64,000 nt of DNA. Source: Corynebacterium incognita (GTDB taxonomy: Bacteria > Actinomycetota > Actinomycetes > Mycobacteriales > Mycobacteriaceae). Each line of letters begins with the position of its first letter. The first letter of the stretch is position 1. Position numbers and translations under genes: made by a program. Where the stretch lies: assembly GCF_014217255.1 (NCBI RefSeq), contig NZ_CP059404.1, forward strand, positions 2,046,001 to 2,110,000, written 5' to 3'. The notes under the pieces were generated by a model. It saw nothing but the letters and a program-made list of their open reading frames with translations, was not told the DNA's origin and did not search any database. Of the stretch, positions 32,728 to 42,080 are shown piece after piece.

Positions 32728-34638
32728 GTGACAACAACTGAGTTCCGTAACGTGGCCATCGTGGCGCACGTTGACCACGGCAAGACCACCCTCGTCAACG
32801 GCATGCTTGAACAGTCTGGCGCCTTCGGCGACCACGGCGACCACACCGACCGCGTCATGGACTCCGGCGATCTGGAACGCGAAAAGGGCATCACCATCTT
32901 GGCCAAAAACACCGCCATCGTGCGTCAGGGCCTGGGGAAGGACGGCGGCGACCTTATCATCAACGTCATCGACACCCCGGGCCACGCTGACTTCGGCGGC
33001 GAGGTCGAGCGCGGCCTGTCCATGGTGGACGGCGTCGTCCTGCTTGTCGACGCCTCCGAGGGCCCACTCCCGCAGACCCGCTTCGTGCTCACCAAGGCGC
33101 TTGAGTCCAAGCTTCCTGTCATTATCGCGGTGAACAAAACCGACCGCCCGGATGCGCGTATCGACGAAGTGGTTACCGAGGCCCAGGACCTCCTCCTGGA
33201 GATCGCCTCCGGCCTGGACGACGAAGAAGCTGCCGCTGCAGCCGAAGAGCTGCTCGACCTTCCTGTGCTGTACGCCTCCGGTCGCGCCGGCAAGGCCTCC
33301 ACCGAGAACCCCGGCGACGGCAATGAGCCCGAGGCCGAGGACCTGCAGGCCCTGTTCGACGTCATCTACAACGTCTTGCCGGAGCCTTCCGCCAACGTTG
33401 ACGGCCCGCTGCAGGCGCACGTCACCAACCTGGACTCTTCCTCCTTCCTCGGCCGTATTGGCCTGCTGCGCGTGCACGCCGGCAAGATCAAGAAGGGGCA
33501 GCAGGTGGCGTGGATCCACTACGATGAGGACGGCAACGAGCACACCAAGACCGTCAAGATCGCTGAATTGCTGCGCACCGTCGGTTTCGAGCGCCAGCCC
33601 ACCGAAGAGGCCATCGCGGGCGACATCGTAGCTATCTCCGGCATCCCGGAGATCATGATCGGCGATACCCTCGCTGACCCGGAGAACCCGGTAGCCCTGC
33701 CACGCATCACCGTGGACGAGCCCGCCATCTCCATGACCATCGGCGTGAACACCTCGCCGCTTGCCGGACGTGGTGGCGGCGACAAGCTCACCGCCCGCGT
33801 CATTAAGGCCCGTCTGGATCAGGAGCTCATCGGTAACGTCTCCCTGCGCGTCAACCCGACTGAGCGTCCCGATGCCTGGGAAGTTCAGGGCCGCGGCGAA
33901 ATGGCACTGTCCGTGCTTATTGAGACCATGCGTCGCGAGGGCTTCGAGCTCACCGTGGGTAAGCCGCAGGTTGTGACGAGGGAAATCGACGGCAAGCTCC
34001 ACGAGCCATACGAGATTATGGTCATCGATACCCCGTCCGAGCACCAAGGCAACGTTACGCAGCTCATGGCCTCCCGCAAGGGCCAGATGCAGTCCATGGA
34101 TGTCCGCGAGGGCGACTGGATCCGCATGGAGTTCCGCATCCCGGCCCGCGGCCTCATCGGCTTCCGCACCACCTTCCTCACCGAGACCCGTGGTGCGGGT
34201 ATCGCCAATTCCTACTCCGACGGCATGGACGTCTGGGCGGGCGAAATCAAGGGCCGCCCGACCGGCTCGCTCGTCGCTGACCGTTCCGGCCAGATCACCC
34301 AGTACGCGCTCATGCAGCTGGCGGATCGTGGTGAGTTCTTCGTCGAGCCCGGCGTGGAAGCCTACGAGGGCATGGTCGTCGGCGCGAACAACCGCGACGA
34401 GGACATGGACATCAACATCACCAAGGAAAAGAAGCTCACCAACATGCGTGCCGCTTCCGCCGATACCACGGTGACGCTCGCCAAGGCCAAGACTCTTTCC
34501 CTGGATGAGGCCCTTGAGTTCTGTGGCAACGACGAGTGTGTCGAGGTCACCCCGGATAACCTGCGTGTGCGCAAGGTCATCCTGAATGCTACGGAACGCG
34601 GCCGCGCGCGTTCCCGCGCCAAGCAGATGAACAAGTAA
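32728..34638 (+). CDS. typA: Ribosome-associated translational GTPase TypA/BipA
   Basis: A 636-aa translation GTPase that helps late 50S assembly and stress adaptation. GTG 32728 lies ten bases after GAGGAG and gives 'VTTTEFRNVAIVAHVDHGKT'. G motifs: 'AHVDHGKTT' (G1), 'REKGITI' (G2 region), 'DTPGHADFGGEVER' (G3) and 'NKTDRPDAR' (G4). EF-G-like domains III and V follow, and the BipA C-terminal domain contains 'GVEAYEGMVVGANNRDEDMD' and 'KEKKLTNMRAASADTTV'. The end is basic ('RGRARSRAKQMNK'). It is followed 11 bases later by the peptide-binding lipoprotein gene. Confidence 0.96.
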   Translation: MTTTEFRNVAIVAHVDHGKTTLVNGMLEQSGAFGDHGDHTDRVMDSGDLEREKGITILAKNTAIVRQGLGKDGGDLIINVIDTPGHADFGGEVERGLSMVDGVVLLVDASEGPLPQTRFVLTKALESKLPVIIAVNKTDRPDARIDEVVTEAQDLLLEIASGLDDEEAAAAAEELLDLPVLYASGRAGKASTENPGDGNEPEAEDLQALFDVIYNVLPEPSANVDGPLQAHVTNLDSSSFLGRIGLLRVHAGKIKKGQQVAWIHYDEDGNEHTKTVKIAELLRTVGFERQPTEEAIAGDIVAISGIPEIMIGDTLADPENPVALPRITVDEPAISMTIGVNTSPLAGRGGGDKLTARVIKARLDQELIGNVSLRVNPTERPDAWEVQGRGEMALSVLIETMRREGFELTVGKPQVVTREIDGKLHEPYEIMVIDTPSEHQGNVTQLMASRKGQMQSMDVREGDWIRMEFRIPARGLIGFRTTFLTETRGAGIANSYSDGMDVWAGEIKGRPTGSLVADRSGQITQYALMQLADRGEFFVEPGVEAYEGMVVGANNRDEDMDINITKEKKLTNMRAASADTTVTLAKAKTLSLDEALEFCGNDECVEVTPDNLRVRKVILNATERGRARSRAKQMNK

Positions 34639-34649
34639 AATCTGCTTCC

Positions 34650-36371
34650 ATGTTCGCCCGCCGCTTCACGACGATCGCTGCCACCTGCACCGCGGCCACG
34701 GTCCTCGTGGCGTGCATGGCGAACCCTGGCCCGCCGCCACTCGGCGGCACCGATCCCGTCGAGCGCACGCCGACGGCGTCGGAAAGCGAGGCGGCAGCGC
34801 CTCACGACGGCGCTGCCGCTACGACGTCGACCACCAGTGAAGAAAAGCCCGAACCCACGGATCGCTCCACGGCGCTCGTGGGTGTGGACGAGCTTCGCAA
34901 CGGGCTCAACCCCCACCTTGTCGCTAACCGCTCCGAGCTGGTCGACAACATCGCCTCCCTCGTGCTGCCCTCCACCTTTGTAGACGGCGAACTCAACACC
35001 GATGTGTTCGTGTCCGCCGAGGAGCGTGCGGTGCCCACAGGCAAACAACGGTCACCTCAGGGGGCGTCGGAAAGCCCGAGCGCCACGCCCACTGCCAGGT
35101 CCACGCCGAAGAAAACCTATGTGCAGCGCGTGCGCTACGAAATCGCGCCCGAGGCGCAGTGGTCCGATGGCAAACCCATCACCGCCGAGGACTTCACCTA
35201 TCTCTGGGCCCAGCTGACCACCACCCCGGGTGTCATTAACTCGGCGCCGTACCACTCCATCGGCGACATCGATTCCTCTGCCGGTGGCCGGGTAGTGGAC
35301 GTGTATTTCACCCGCGAAGTAGCCGATTGGCAGCAGATGTTCCACAACCTGCTCCCGGCGCACCTGCTCAGTGCGACCCCGGACTCCTTCACATCGGATC
35401 TGGGCAACGGTATTCCGGCGTCGGCTGGGCGTTACCGCGTGGCGTCTGTCGACCGTGCCCGCGGCATCATTGAACTCAACCGCAATGACCGCTTCTGGGG
35501 TTCCGACCCGGCGCACATCGACGTCCTGAAACTCATGACGGTGCGCAGCACCACCCAGGGCGTGGATTATCTGCGCACCGGCCAGATGCAGTTTGTGGAT
35601 ATCGCCCCGTACGAGACGACCACGGATGCCTTCGGCCTAGTGCCAGGAGTGGATACCTCTGTCGCGCCTACCCGCCGACAATTGGAGCTGCAGCTCAACG
35701 TTGACTCGAACATGCTCGGCGACACCGCCCGCCGCAAGGCCCTGCTGTCCGTCATTGACCGGGAAACCTTGGCTCGCATTACCGCCGGGCGCAGCGTGCA
35801 CGTCGAGACTCCTGACGCTTTCGGGGACAAAGCCCGTGCCGAGATCGAGTCGGCGGCATCTCAGCGCGACGCCCTCGCCGCCGCGACCGCTACAGATCCG
35901 CTGCGTCTTGCCGCCGACCCCGCTGACCCCCAAGCCTCAGCGGCGGTGCGCACCATCGTGGATATGCTCGCCAGCGAGGGCATCAAGGCGGAGGTCGTCT
36001 CCGCGAGCATGTCAGATATCGCGGAGGAGCTGTCCAACGGCAGCGCCATCGATGGCGTCATGTCGTGGGGCACAGCCGTACCCACACCCGCCAGCGCCGC
36101 CGGCAGATACCTCTGCCCAGACGTCAGTAAGACACCACTGACCGACAATTTCACCCGCTATTGCCCACGCAATGCCGCGGACAACCTCGATGACATCTTG
36201 TCGGGTGATATCGCGTCCGACCGCCTGGAGCGCAAGCTCCGGGCGCTCAACAACGCCACCTTCACGAGGCTGCCCATCCTCACCGAGACTCGCCTCCGCG
36301 CTTCGGGTACAGGTCTTGTCGCTCCCGCGCGCGACCTCTCCGAGGCCCACACGTGGCAGCTTGAGCAATGA
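34650..36371 (+). CDS. Peptide/oligopeptide-type ABC substrate-binding lipoprotein
   Basis: Extracytoplasmic binding protein of the SBP_bac_5 family, 573 aa. Lipobox 'VLVACMANP' follows a hydrophobic core; a disordered Thr/Ser/Glu linker covers residues ~30-75. Family motifs: 'VELRNGLNPHL'-type start (here 'VDELRNGLNPHLVANRSELV'), 'EAQWSDGKPITAEDFTYLW' and 'RYRVASVDRARGIIELNRND'. No permease or ATPase gene is nearby, so it either serves distant ABC components or has another role. Its position before mshB is conserved in corynebacteria. Ligand unknown. Confidence 0.86.
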   Translation: MFARRFTTIAATCTAATVLVACMANPGPPPLGGTDPVERTPTASESEAAAPHDGAAATTSTTSEEKPEPTDRSTALVGVDELRNGLNPHLVANRSELVDNIASLVLPSTFVDGELNTDVFVSAEERAVPTGKQRSPQGASESPSATPTARSTPKKTYVQRVRYEIAPEAQWSDGKPITAEDFTYLWAQLTTTPGVINSAPYHSIGDIDSSAGGRVVDVYFTREVADWQQMFHNLLPAHLLSATPDSFTSDLGNGIPASAGRYRVASVDRARGIIELNRNDRFWGSDPAHIDVLKLMTVRSTTQGVDYLRTGQMQFVDIAPYETTTDAFGLVPGVDTSVAPTRRQLELQLNVDSNMLGDTARRKALLSVIDRETLARITAGRSVHVETPDAFGDKARAEIESAASQRDALAAATATDPLRLAADPADPQASAAVRTIVDMLASEGIKAEVVSASMSDIAEELSNGSAIDGVMSWGTAVPTPASAAGRYLCPDVSKTPLTDNFTRYCPRNAADNLDDILSGDIASDRLERKLRALNNATFTRLPILTETRLRASGTGLVAPARDLSEAHTWQLEQ

Positions 36372-36393
36372 CCCGCGTGATAGAAAAGAAGAC

Positions 36394-37326
36394 GTGAATA
36401 CTCTCGCATCCACTGCCGCGCTGGCCGGCTTCCGCATTGTCGCTGTCCACGCTCACCCCGACGACGAATCCCTGTGGACCGGCGGGGCCCTAGCCACCCT
36501 CGCCCGCGCTGGCGCACATGTCACCGTCGTGACCTGCACGCTCGGCGAGGAAGGCGAGGTCATCGGGGACACCTACCAGCACCTGACGGTCGATCACGCA
36601 GACCAGCTCGGTGGCTTCCGCATCGCCGAGCTTTCCGACGCCCTGTCCATCCTCGGCGTCCATGGCATCCACCTCGGCGCCGCCGGACGCTACCGGGACT
36701 CCGGTATGGCAGGCTCACCCGCTCACGACAACCCGCGGGCCTTCGTGAACAACCTGGACGACGCCACGCAGGTTCTCTCTACGGTCCTTCGCGAGCTGCG
36801 TCCCCACGCCGTGCTGACCTACGGCCCCGATGGCGGCTATGGCCACCCGGACCACATCGCCGCCCACGACATCACCCACGCCGCGGTGTCGCAACTGCGC
36901 ACGGAAGGGGAGTGGGCAGTGCCACGCATCTGGTGGTCCACCACCCCGCGCGAACCCGTCGACGCGGCGTTGGACGCGATGACACCGCCGGACGGCTGGG
37001 AGCCGGCCCCCGCCGCGTACCTCGACGCCGCCACAGATTCTCATTACGACATAGCGCTGCCCTTGGCCCCCGCCGCCTACGACGCCAAGCGCCGCGCCAT
37101 GGCCGCGCACGCCACCCAAATTTGGATGGCCGACGGCACCGTCACGCACACCAATCCCACCCCGGCCTATTCCACTGGGCGTGCTGAGTCGGCTTCCGTC
37201 GCCTTCGCACTGAGTAACTTGTACCTCATGCCGCTTCTTGACACCGAGTACTACCAACTCGGCGAGGGCACCTTGCCGCGCACCCCGGTAGCGGATGGCC
37301 TCCTCGACTCCGAGGACCTCGCATGA
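36394..37326 (+). CDS. mshB: Mycothiol biosynthesis deacetylase MshB
   Basis: Zinc hydrolase that deacetylates GlcNAc-inositol, the second chemical step of mycothiol synthesis. The 310-aa LmbE-type protein has the metal motif 'VHAHPDDESLWTGG' (H-P-D-D-E) near the start and the second histidine in 'GGYGHPDHIAAHDITHAA'. 'TCTLGEEGEVIGD' and 'HGIHLGAAGRYRDSGMAG' are typical of MshB. GTG 36394 is chosen by homology, with AAGAAGAC just upstream. The next gene overlaps its stop codon (ATGA), so the two are translated together. Confidence 0.94.
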   Translation: MNTLASTAALAGFRIVAVHAHPDDESLWTGGALATLARAGAHVTVVTCTLGEEGEVIGDTYQHLTVDHADQLGGFRIAELSDALSILGVHGIHLGAAGRYRDSGMAGSPAHDNPRAFVNNLDDATQVLSTVLRELRPHAVLTYGPDGGYGHPDHIAAHDITHAAVSQLRTEGEWAVPRIWWSTTPREPVDAALDAMTPPDGWEPAPAAYLDAATDSHYDIALPLAPAAYDAKRRAMAAHATQIWMADGTVTHTNPTPAYSTGRAESASVAFALSNLYLMPLLDTEYYQLGEGTLPRTPVADGLLDSEDLA

Positions 37327-37706
37327 CGGTCCGCGACGACTTCACCCGCGGCGAGGCCATCGGCGGACTGGTCTGGCTCAGCATCGGCGCGCTGTTGTCC
37401 CTGCTGCTCGAGGTGGTCTACTTGAGCACTTGGCTGCCGCTGCCCGGAGGCACCACAATCCCGTTCCCCATCACCATCGCCGTAGCCTTCTGGTTCAACG
37501 GCGTGCTCACGAAGACCGCGAGGTTATGGGACCGTCGGCAAGCAATTGCGCTCATCCCCGGCCTGGTCTGGGTGGTGGGGTACTTCGGATTACTATTCGG
37601 CGTTGAATTCACCGGCGACCAGCTCATGGCCAGCGATATCAAGGCCGTTGGGTTGTTGCTGGCCGGAATCGCCGGAGCCGTTTGGCCAATCCTGCGGGTT
37701 AAGTGA
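37323..37706 (+). CDS. Four-helix membrane protein, translationally coupled to mshB
   Basis: A 127-aa protein with four predicted helices ('[20 protein letters not shown]', '[19 protein letters not shown]', '[20 protein letters not shown]', '[17 protein letters not shown]'). Its ATG overlaps the mshB stop codon. Homologues of this kind follow mshB in many actinobacteria, but the role is unknown. The basic loop '[11 protein letters not shown]' between helices 2 and 3 should face the cytoplasm. Confidence 0.8.
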   Translation: MTVRDDFTRGEAIGGLVWLSIGALLSLLLEVVYLSTWLPLPGGTTIPFPITIAVAFWFNGVLTKTARLWDRRQAIALIPGLVWVVGYFGLLFGVEFTGDQLMASDIKAVGLLLAGIAGAVWPILRVK

Positions 37707-37726
37707 CATACTGTTTAGATGTATTC

Positions 37727-37741
37727 GGCCCTTCCTGGGCC
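37727..37741 (+). promoter_or_regulatory. Short hairpin in the fdxA leader
   Basis: GGCCC-TTCCT-GGGCC forms a perfect 5-bp stem 39 bases upstream of the fdxA start and after a possible TAGATG -10 box. It may be a 5' stabilising hairpin or a weak terminator for the operon upstream. Confidence 0.35.
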
Positions 37742-37779
37742 TCAACTTTGCTGAGTTTAAAACAGGAGCATCTCACCTC

Positions 37780-38112
37780 ATGACCTACACCATCGCACAG
37801 CCCTGCGTCGATGTCATGGACCGCTCGTGCGTCGAAGAATGCCCGGTGGACTGCATCTACGAAGGTAAGCGCTCTCTCTACATCCACCCCGACGAGTGCG
37901 TGGACTGCGGCGCCTGCGAGCCCGCCTGCCCAGTGGAAGCAATCTTCTACGAGGACGACGTGCCGGACGAGTGGCTGGACTACAACGACGCTAACGCCGC
38001 TTTCTTTGATGACCTCGGCTCCCCGGGGGGCGCGGCTGCGCTCGGCCCGCAGGACTTTGACGCGCCGATGATCGCGAAATTGCCGCCGCAGAACCAGGAC
38101 GTCGAGCTGTAG
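37780..38112 (+). CDS. fdxA: Seven-iron ferredoxin
   Basis: A small electron carrier with one [3Fe-4S] and one [4Fe-4S] cluster, 110 aa. The first cluster motif is '[17 protein letters not shown]' and the second '[20 protein letters not shown]', followed by the usual C-terminal extension ('[14 protein letters not shown]'). The ATG at 37780 gives '[17 protein letters not shown]', the standard N-terminus; ACAGGAG is 12 bases upstream. It is directly followed by dapC, as in other corynebacteria. Confidence 0.96.
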   Translation: MTYTIAQPCVDVMDRSCVEECPVDCIYEGKRSLYIHPDECVDCGACEPACPVEAIFYEDDVPDEWLDYNDANAAFFDDLGSPGGAAALGPQDFDAPMIAKLPPQNQDVEL

Positions 38113-38114
38113 TC

Positions 38115-39215
38115 ATGGCTCGGACCCCGCTGCGCGACAAGCTACCGGATTTCCCGTGGGACTCGCTGGCCGGCGCCAAGGCACAGGCTGCGGCGCACCC
38201 GGAGGGGATGATTGATCTCTCCGTGGGAAACCCCATAGATCCGGTGTCTCCTGGCGTGCAGTTGGCACTCGCGAACGCGGCAGGTCTGTCCGGCTACCCG
38301 CAGACCGCGGGTACCGCCGAGCTCCGTGCCGCAATTACCTCGGCGATGGAGCGACGCTACGGCATCACTGGGCTCGGCCGCGACGCCGTGCTCCCTGTGG
38401 TAGGCACCAAGGAAGCGATTGCGAGCCTGCCCAGCCTGCTCGGCTTGGCGGGGGAGACGGTGGTCATTCCCACGCTGGCGTACCCCACCTACGAAGTGGG
38501 CGCCATTATGGCAGGCGCGACCGTCCTTTCGGCTGACACCCCGCCCGATTTCGGCGCGGCGGCCCTGGTCTTTATCAACTCCCCGTCTAACCCTTCCGGG
38601 GCGGTGCTCGGGGTCGACGAGCTCTCCACCATCGTGGAGTGGGCACGGGCCAACGATGCTCTTGTCGCCTCCGACGAATGCTACTTGGGGCTGGGCTACA
38701 ACGACGACCGTCAGCCCGTCTCCATCCTTGATCCGCGCGTGTGCGGTGGGAACCACGACAACCTGCTGGCCATCCACTCGCTATCCAAAACGGCAAACCT
38801 GGCCAGCTACCGTGCCGGCTTCTTCGCCGGTGATCCCGCTGTCGTAGACGAGCTGATCGAGGTCCGCAAGCACGCCGGCCTCATCGTCCCCGGGCCGGTC
38901 CAAGCAGCCATGGTAGCGGCACTTGTGGACGACGACTCCGAGACATTCCAGCGCCAGCGCTACGCAAGCCGCCGCGCGGTGCTCATGCGCGCCCTGGTTG
39001 ACGCGGGGTTCCGCATCGAGCATTCCGACGCTGGCATGTACCTCTGGGCCACCCGCGGCGAGGACTGCCGCGTCACAGTGGACTGGCTGGCCGCCCGGGG
39101 TATCTTGGTGGCGCCCGGCGACTTCTACGGCGACGGTGGCGCCCAGTTCGTGCGCGTCGGCCTCAACGCCACCGACGAGCAGGTCACCGCGGCCGCTGCG
39201 CGACTGAGCGCTTAA
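38115..39215 (+). CDS. dapC: N-succinyldiaminopimelate aminotransferase
   Basis: PLP enzyme of the succinylase route to diaminopimelate and lysine. Class I/II aminotransferase fold, 366 aa. 'DLSVGNPIDPVSPGV' opens the domain, 'INSPSNPSGAVLGVDEL' is the N-P-S-G motif, 'ASDECYLGLGYN' carries the PLP-binding Asp and Tyr, and 'HSLSKTANLASYRAGF' holds the Schiff-base lysine. An Arg near the C-terminus ('FVRVGLNAT') binds carboxylate. It begins two bases after the fdxA stop and belongs with dapD and dapE further along. Confidence 0.94.
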   Translation: MARTPLRDKLPDFPWDSLAGAKAQAAAHPEGMIDLSVGNPIDPVSPGVQLALANAAGLSGYPQTAGTAELRAAITSAMERRYGITGLGRDAVLPVVGTKEAIASLPSLLGLAGETVVIPTLAYPTYEVGAIMAGATVLSADTPPDFGAAALVFINSPSNPSGAVLGVDELSTIVEWARANDALVASDECYLGLGYNDDRQPVSILDPRVCGGNHDNLLAIHSLSKTANLASYRAGFFAGDPAVVDELIEVRKHAGLIVPGPVQAAMVAALVDDDSETFQRQRYASRRAVLMRALVDAGFRIEHSDAGMYLWATRGEDCRVTVDWLAARGILVAPGDFYGDGGAQFVRVGLNATDEQVTAAAARLSA

Positions 39216-39216
39216 G

Positions 39217-40125
39217 GTGGCCAAGCGCTGCCCGCTACCCGCGTTGGACGGGATCTCGCCGCAAAAGTGCGTGCTTTATGACCAGGTGCCGGACTCCCCG
39301 CAATTGTGGGCCGCTGCGGCCGGCGACTCGCCATTCCCCGAGGGTACACCGCTCCCACCCGGGCAGGTTCTCGAGCGGCCAACGCCCGCCTGGTTTTATC
39401 CCGATGTTCCCCCGGAACCGCCCATCCCGTTCGACTACGAGATCCTGCATCACGACGATCACCTCGTTATCGCAGATAAACCGCACTTCCTTCCGACGAC
39501 CACCAATGGTCGGATCATCCGCGAAACCCTGCAGACCCGCCTTCGTGTGGACCTAGACAATGGCGACATCGTGCCGCTGCACCGTCTCGACCGGCTCACC
39601 GCTGGGGTGGTCGTCTGCTCAGCCAACCCCGACACCCGCGCCGCGTATCAACGGCTTTTTGCCGAGCGCGCCGTGACCAAAACCTATGTGGCAGCGGTCG
39701 TGTGCCGCCCCAACCACCCCACCTGGCCGGGTGAGCTAGCGCCGGCGCCCGCGGAGTGGGGCAGTGTGGGCGATCACACGTGGCGGCGATTCCGCGTTGG
39801 AATGAAGAAGAAGCGCGGCTCCCGCGCCGTCGACGTTGGCAGCGGGCCGGGCCATTCTCGCACGGAGACGTGGCTGCGCCCCAGCTCAGAGCCCTTGACC
39901 TACCAGCTTCGTCCCGTCACCGGACATACGCATCAGCTCCGCGCGCTCCTTAACCACCTCGGCGCCCCCATCCGCGGCGACGACACCTACCCTTCCCAAC
40001 CACCCCGTTCGCTCTATGACTTCCGCACCCCGCTGCAATTACGTGCCAGCACCGTATCCTTTACCGATCCGTTAACTGGCACGCGCCGTGAATTTCAAAG
40101 TCGCAAGCGACTGGCGCTAGACTGA
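39217..40125 (+). CDS. RluA-family pseudouridine synthase
   Basis: Converts uridine to pseudouridine in RNA, probably 23S rRNA; the exact site is not known. The 302-aa protein has the RluA core with 'VIADKPHFLPT' (motif I), the catalytic 'PLHRLDRLTAGVVV' (Asp in R-L-D) and 'LRPVTGHTHQLRALLNHLGA' (motif III, usually R-T-H-Q-I-R). No S4 domain; instead an ~85-residue N-terminal piece rich in Pro. GTG 39217 is two bases after dapC, so they are co-transcribed. Confidence 0.9.
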   Translation: MAKRCPLPALDGISPQKCVLYDQVPDSPQLWAAAAGDSPFPEGTPLPPGQVLERPTPAWFYPDVPPEPPIPFDYEILHHDDHLVIADKPHFLPTTTNGRIIRETLQTRLRVDLDNGDIVPLHRLDRLTAGVVVCSANPDTRAAYQRLFAERAVTKTYVAAVVCRPNHPTWPGELAPAPAEWGSVGDHTWRRFRVGMKKKRGSRAVDVGSGPGHSRTETWLRPSSEPLTYQLRPVTGHTHQLRALLNHLGAPIRGDDTYPSQPPRSLYDFRTPLQLRASTVSFTDPLTGTRREFQSRKRLALD

Positions 40126-40134
40126 AAAGAACCC

Positions 40135-40800
40135 GTGCCTGAAGAATTCTTAGAAAGCGAGGGATCCCAGTTGGATCACCTAGCGCAGCCTGCCGAGCTG
40201 GAACAGCCGGAGGTGAACGGGGCGTCGACAAGCAAACGCGCCAAGGTTCCCTTCGCCGCCCGCCTTTTGGGCAACCTTGAGCAATTCATCAAGTTCGGTA
40301 TGGTCGGCGGATCAGGCACGCTGGTCAACCTCGCGGTGATTTACGTGTGCACCAAGATTCTTGAAAACGTGTACCACCTGCATGAAAACGACATCGTGTG
40401 GCCGATCGTGGGCACGGACTTCAATGTGCGTTGGTACAACGTCATCATGTGCATCGCGTTCCTTGTGGCGAACACGTGGAACTACCAGCTCAACCGGATG
40501 TGGACTTTCAAGTCGGTGTCCAAAGTCAGCTGGCTGCGTGGGTTCTTCCCCTTCCTCTTCACTGGCATCGGCGCGCTGGTCGTGTCCAACTTTGTTGCGG
40601 TTCTGCTGATGAACCCGACCTCACCCATTGGCCTGCCGGAGTCCATCTTCGACGATTCCTCGGGCTTGCGCCGCAAGTTCTACTGGGCGTCGGCGATTTC
40701 CATCCTCGCGGCCATGCCCATCAACTTCGTCTTCAATAAACTCTGGACCTTCCGCTCCAAGCCGAAGGGCCTCAAGGTTGTGGACGAAGTGCGCCCCTAA
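40135..40800 (+). CDS. GtrA-family membrane protein
   Basis: A 221-aa protein of the GtrA family, small four-helix membrane proteins thought to move polyprenyl-linked sugars across the membrane for cell-wall or glycan decoration. The core starts with 'FIKFGMVGGSGTLVNLAVIY', then 'NVIMCIAFLVANTWNYQLNR' (the conserved N-x-x-W-N-Y-x-L-N-R-x-W-T-F), and closes with 'MPINFVFNKLWTFR'. An ~45-residue hydrophilic N-terminal extension is present. The 3' end overlaps the convergent DUF559 gene by 29 bases. Confidence 0.92.
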   Translation: MPEEFLESEGSQLDHLAQPAELEQPEVNGASTSKRAKVPFAARLLGNLEQFIKFGMVGGSGTLVNLAVIYVCTKILENVYHLHENDIVWPIVGTDFNVRWYNVIMCIAFLVANTWNYQLNRMWTFKSVSKVSWLRGFFPFLFTGIGALVVSNFVAVLLMNPTSPIGLPESIFDDSSGLRRKFYWASAISILAAMPINFVFNKLWTFRSKPKGLKVVDEVRP

Positions 40801-41725
40801 GCACATGGTGCCAGGCCCACACCGGGGTTGGGTCTGCATCTTGCTTGGCGACGATCCTTTCCACCTGCGCTACCACATGGTCCAGGTAGTGGTCGATGCA
40901 GGTCGCGGAGAAGCGAAGGACTGTCCACCCCGTCGCGGCCGCGAAATTGGCCTTCCAGCGATCGCGGATGAACGAAGCGAGATTTTCAGTGCTGCCGCGA
41001 TGGTAGGTGAAGCCGTCGACTTCGATAGCGATCTTGTGCTTGTGCAGTAGAAAGTCGAAGCGGTAAGGGCCCAAGAGGCCGTTTTGCTCGATGCCCTTTA
41101 TGCGGGTCCGTAGCGCTCTGGCGAGGATGCGCTCCGGCGGGCTGTCAGCACCGATGATGGTCTGGTGGAGGAAGTCTCGAAACGCCCGGGGAATGCGTCT
41201 TAGCTGCCTGAAGTGCTCGTCGAAGCGCTGTTTGCCGGGATACCCTGCGTAGTGCTTCTCCAGAATGGCGCGGGTTTCTTCGGGTGCCGTGCGGAAGCTT
41301 TCGCGCGCGGCAGAGATGGCGGTGGGGAGGGAATCGTATGGCATGTCCGTGGTATGGCGCGCACGAATATCGCGGTGCGTGATGTGCGCGGTGTTGCGCG
41401 GGATGAGCACCTGGAAGGGCGCGGTGGGTTCCTCGCCGATAATCATTTGCAGCGCCGTCAGCCCGGTGAACGTGGCGCGCGGAAACTTTCTCTGCAGTGC
41501 GCGGAGCACAAGGTTCGTCGATGGCGCCATCGTGGAGTACACCCCACGAAAGATGCGGTGCAGCTTTCCCTCCCGCATGGCGCGTTGTATGCGGTGTTTG
41601 CTCCAGCCTTCCTTGTGTAGTTGCCGCGTGGTGCGTAGGTGGGCGTCGTGCTGCCGAAGATCGGGCACAAGGAAGTCTGCCGGAATGAAGGCGTGCGGGT
41701 CATTGATGAATTCTTGCAAGTCCAA
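40772..41725 (-). CDS. DUF559 endonuclease-like protein with AbiEi-like N-terminus
   Basis: The C-terminal ~110 residues match the DUF559/very-short-patch-repair-like fold: 'PYRFDFLLHKHKIAIEVDGF' (D and E-x-D of a PD-(D/E)xK nuclease), 'SFIRDRWKANFAAATGWTVL' and 'RFSATCIDHYLDHVV'. The N-terminal part contains 'HRIQRAMREGKLHRIFRGVY', a winged-helix pattern seen in AbiEi-type antitoxins. I chose TTG 41725 because AGAAAGGGAG lies eight bases upstream; an upstream in-frame extension would only translate the 103-bp repeats. Such proteins are common and unassigned in corynebacteria. A nucleic-acid role is likely. Confidence 0.8.
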   Translation of the reverse strand: MDLQEFINDPHAFIPADFLVPDLRQHDAHLRTTRQLHKEGWSKHRIQRAMREGKLHRIFRGVYSTMAPSTNLVLRALQRKFPRATFTGLTALQMIIGEEPTAPFQVLIPRNTAHITHRDIRARHTTDMPYDSLPTAISAARESFRTAPEETRAILEKHYAGYPGKQRFDEHFRQLRRIPRAFRDFLHQTIIGADSPPERILARALRTRIKGIEQNGLLGPYRFDFLLHKHKIAIEVDGFTYHRGSTENLASFIRDRWKANFAAATGWTVLRFSATCIDHYLDHVVAQVERIVAKQDADPTPVWAWHHVLRGALRPQP

Positions 41726-41802
41726 CGAGGGCTCCCTTTCTGTTCGGTATGCCTGGTTGGACTTGATGTCGTCGTGTGCGGTTCCCGGCGCTTGTTTTTC
41801 GG

Positions 41803-42070
41803 GCGCCCGAAGTGCCCCATTTGGGGCGTGGCGCGCGGTTGCCGACTGCCGGGTGGGGTGGTTTGGGAGGTGTTGAGGCTGCGGTGAGGAGGGCAGCTTA
41901 CCTGCGCGCCCGAACTGCCCCGTTTGGGGCGTGGCGCGCGGTTGCCGACTGCCGGGTGGGGTGGTTTGGGAGGTGTTGCGGCCGCGGTGAGGAGGGCAGC
42001 TTACCTGCGCGCCCGAAGTGCCCCATTTGGGGCGTGGCGCGCGGTTGCCGGCTGCCAGGTGGGGTGGTTT
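41803..42070. repeat. 103-bp tandem repeat, about 2.6 copies
   Basis: Copies begin at GCGCCCGAA (41803), GCGCCCGAA (41906) and GCGCCCGAA (42009), exactly 103 bases apart, and are >90% alike by eye. Each has GCCCC-ATTT-GGGGC, a perfect 5-bp hairpin, plus a GGTGGGGTGGTTTGGGAGG tract. The array fills the gap between the DUF559 gene and an amino-acid permease. No protein reading is convincing. It could act as a terminator array or be a variable-number minisatellite. Confidence 0.85.
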
Positions 42071-42080
42071 CGGCGGCGCG

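Noticed and set aside
36172..36393. Upstream extension of mshB
   Set aside because: It overlaps the end of the lipoprotein gene in another frame; homology begins just after GTG 36394.
41803..42070. Tandem repeat as a CRISPR array
   Set aside because: Units are contiguous 103-bp copies without unique spacers, and no cas genes are near.
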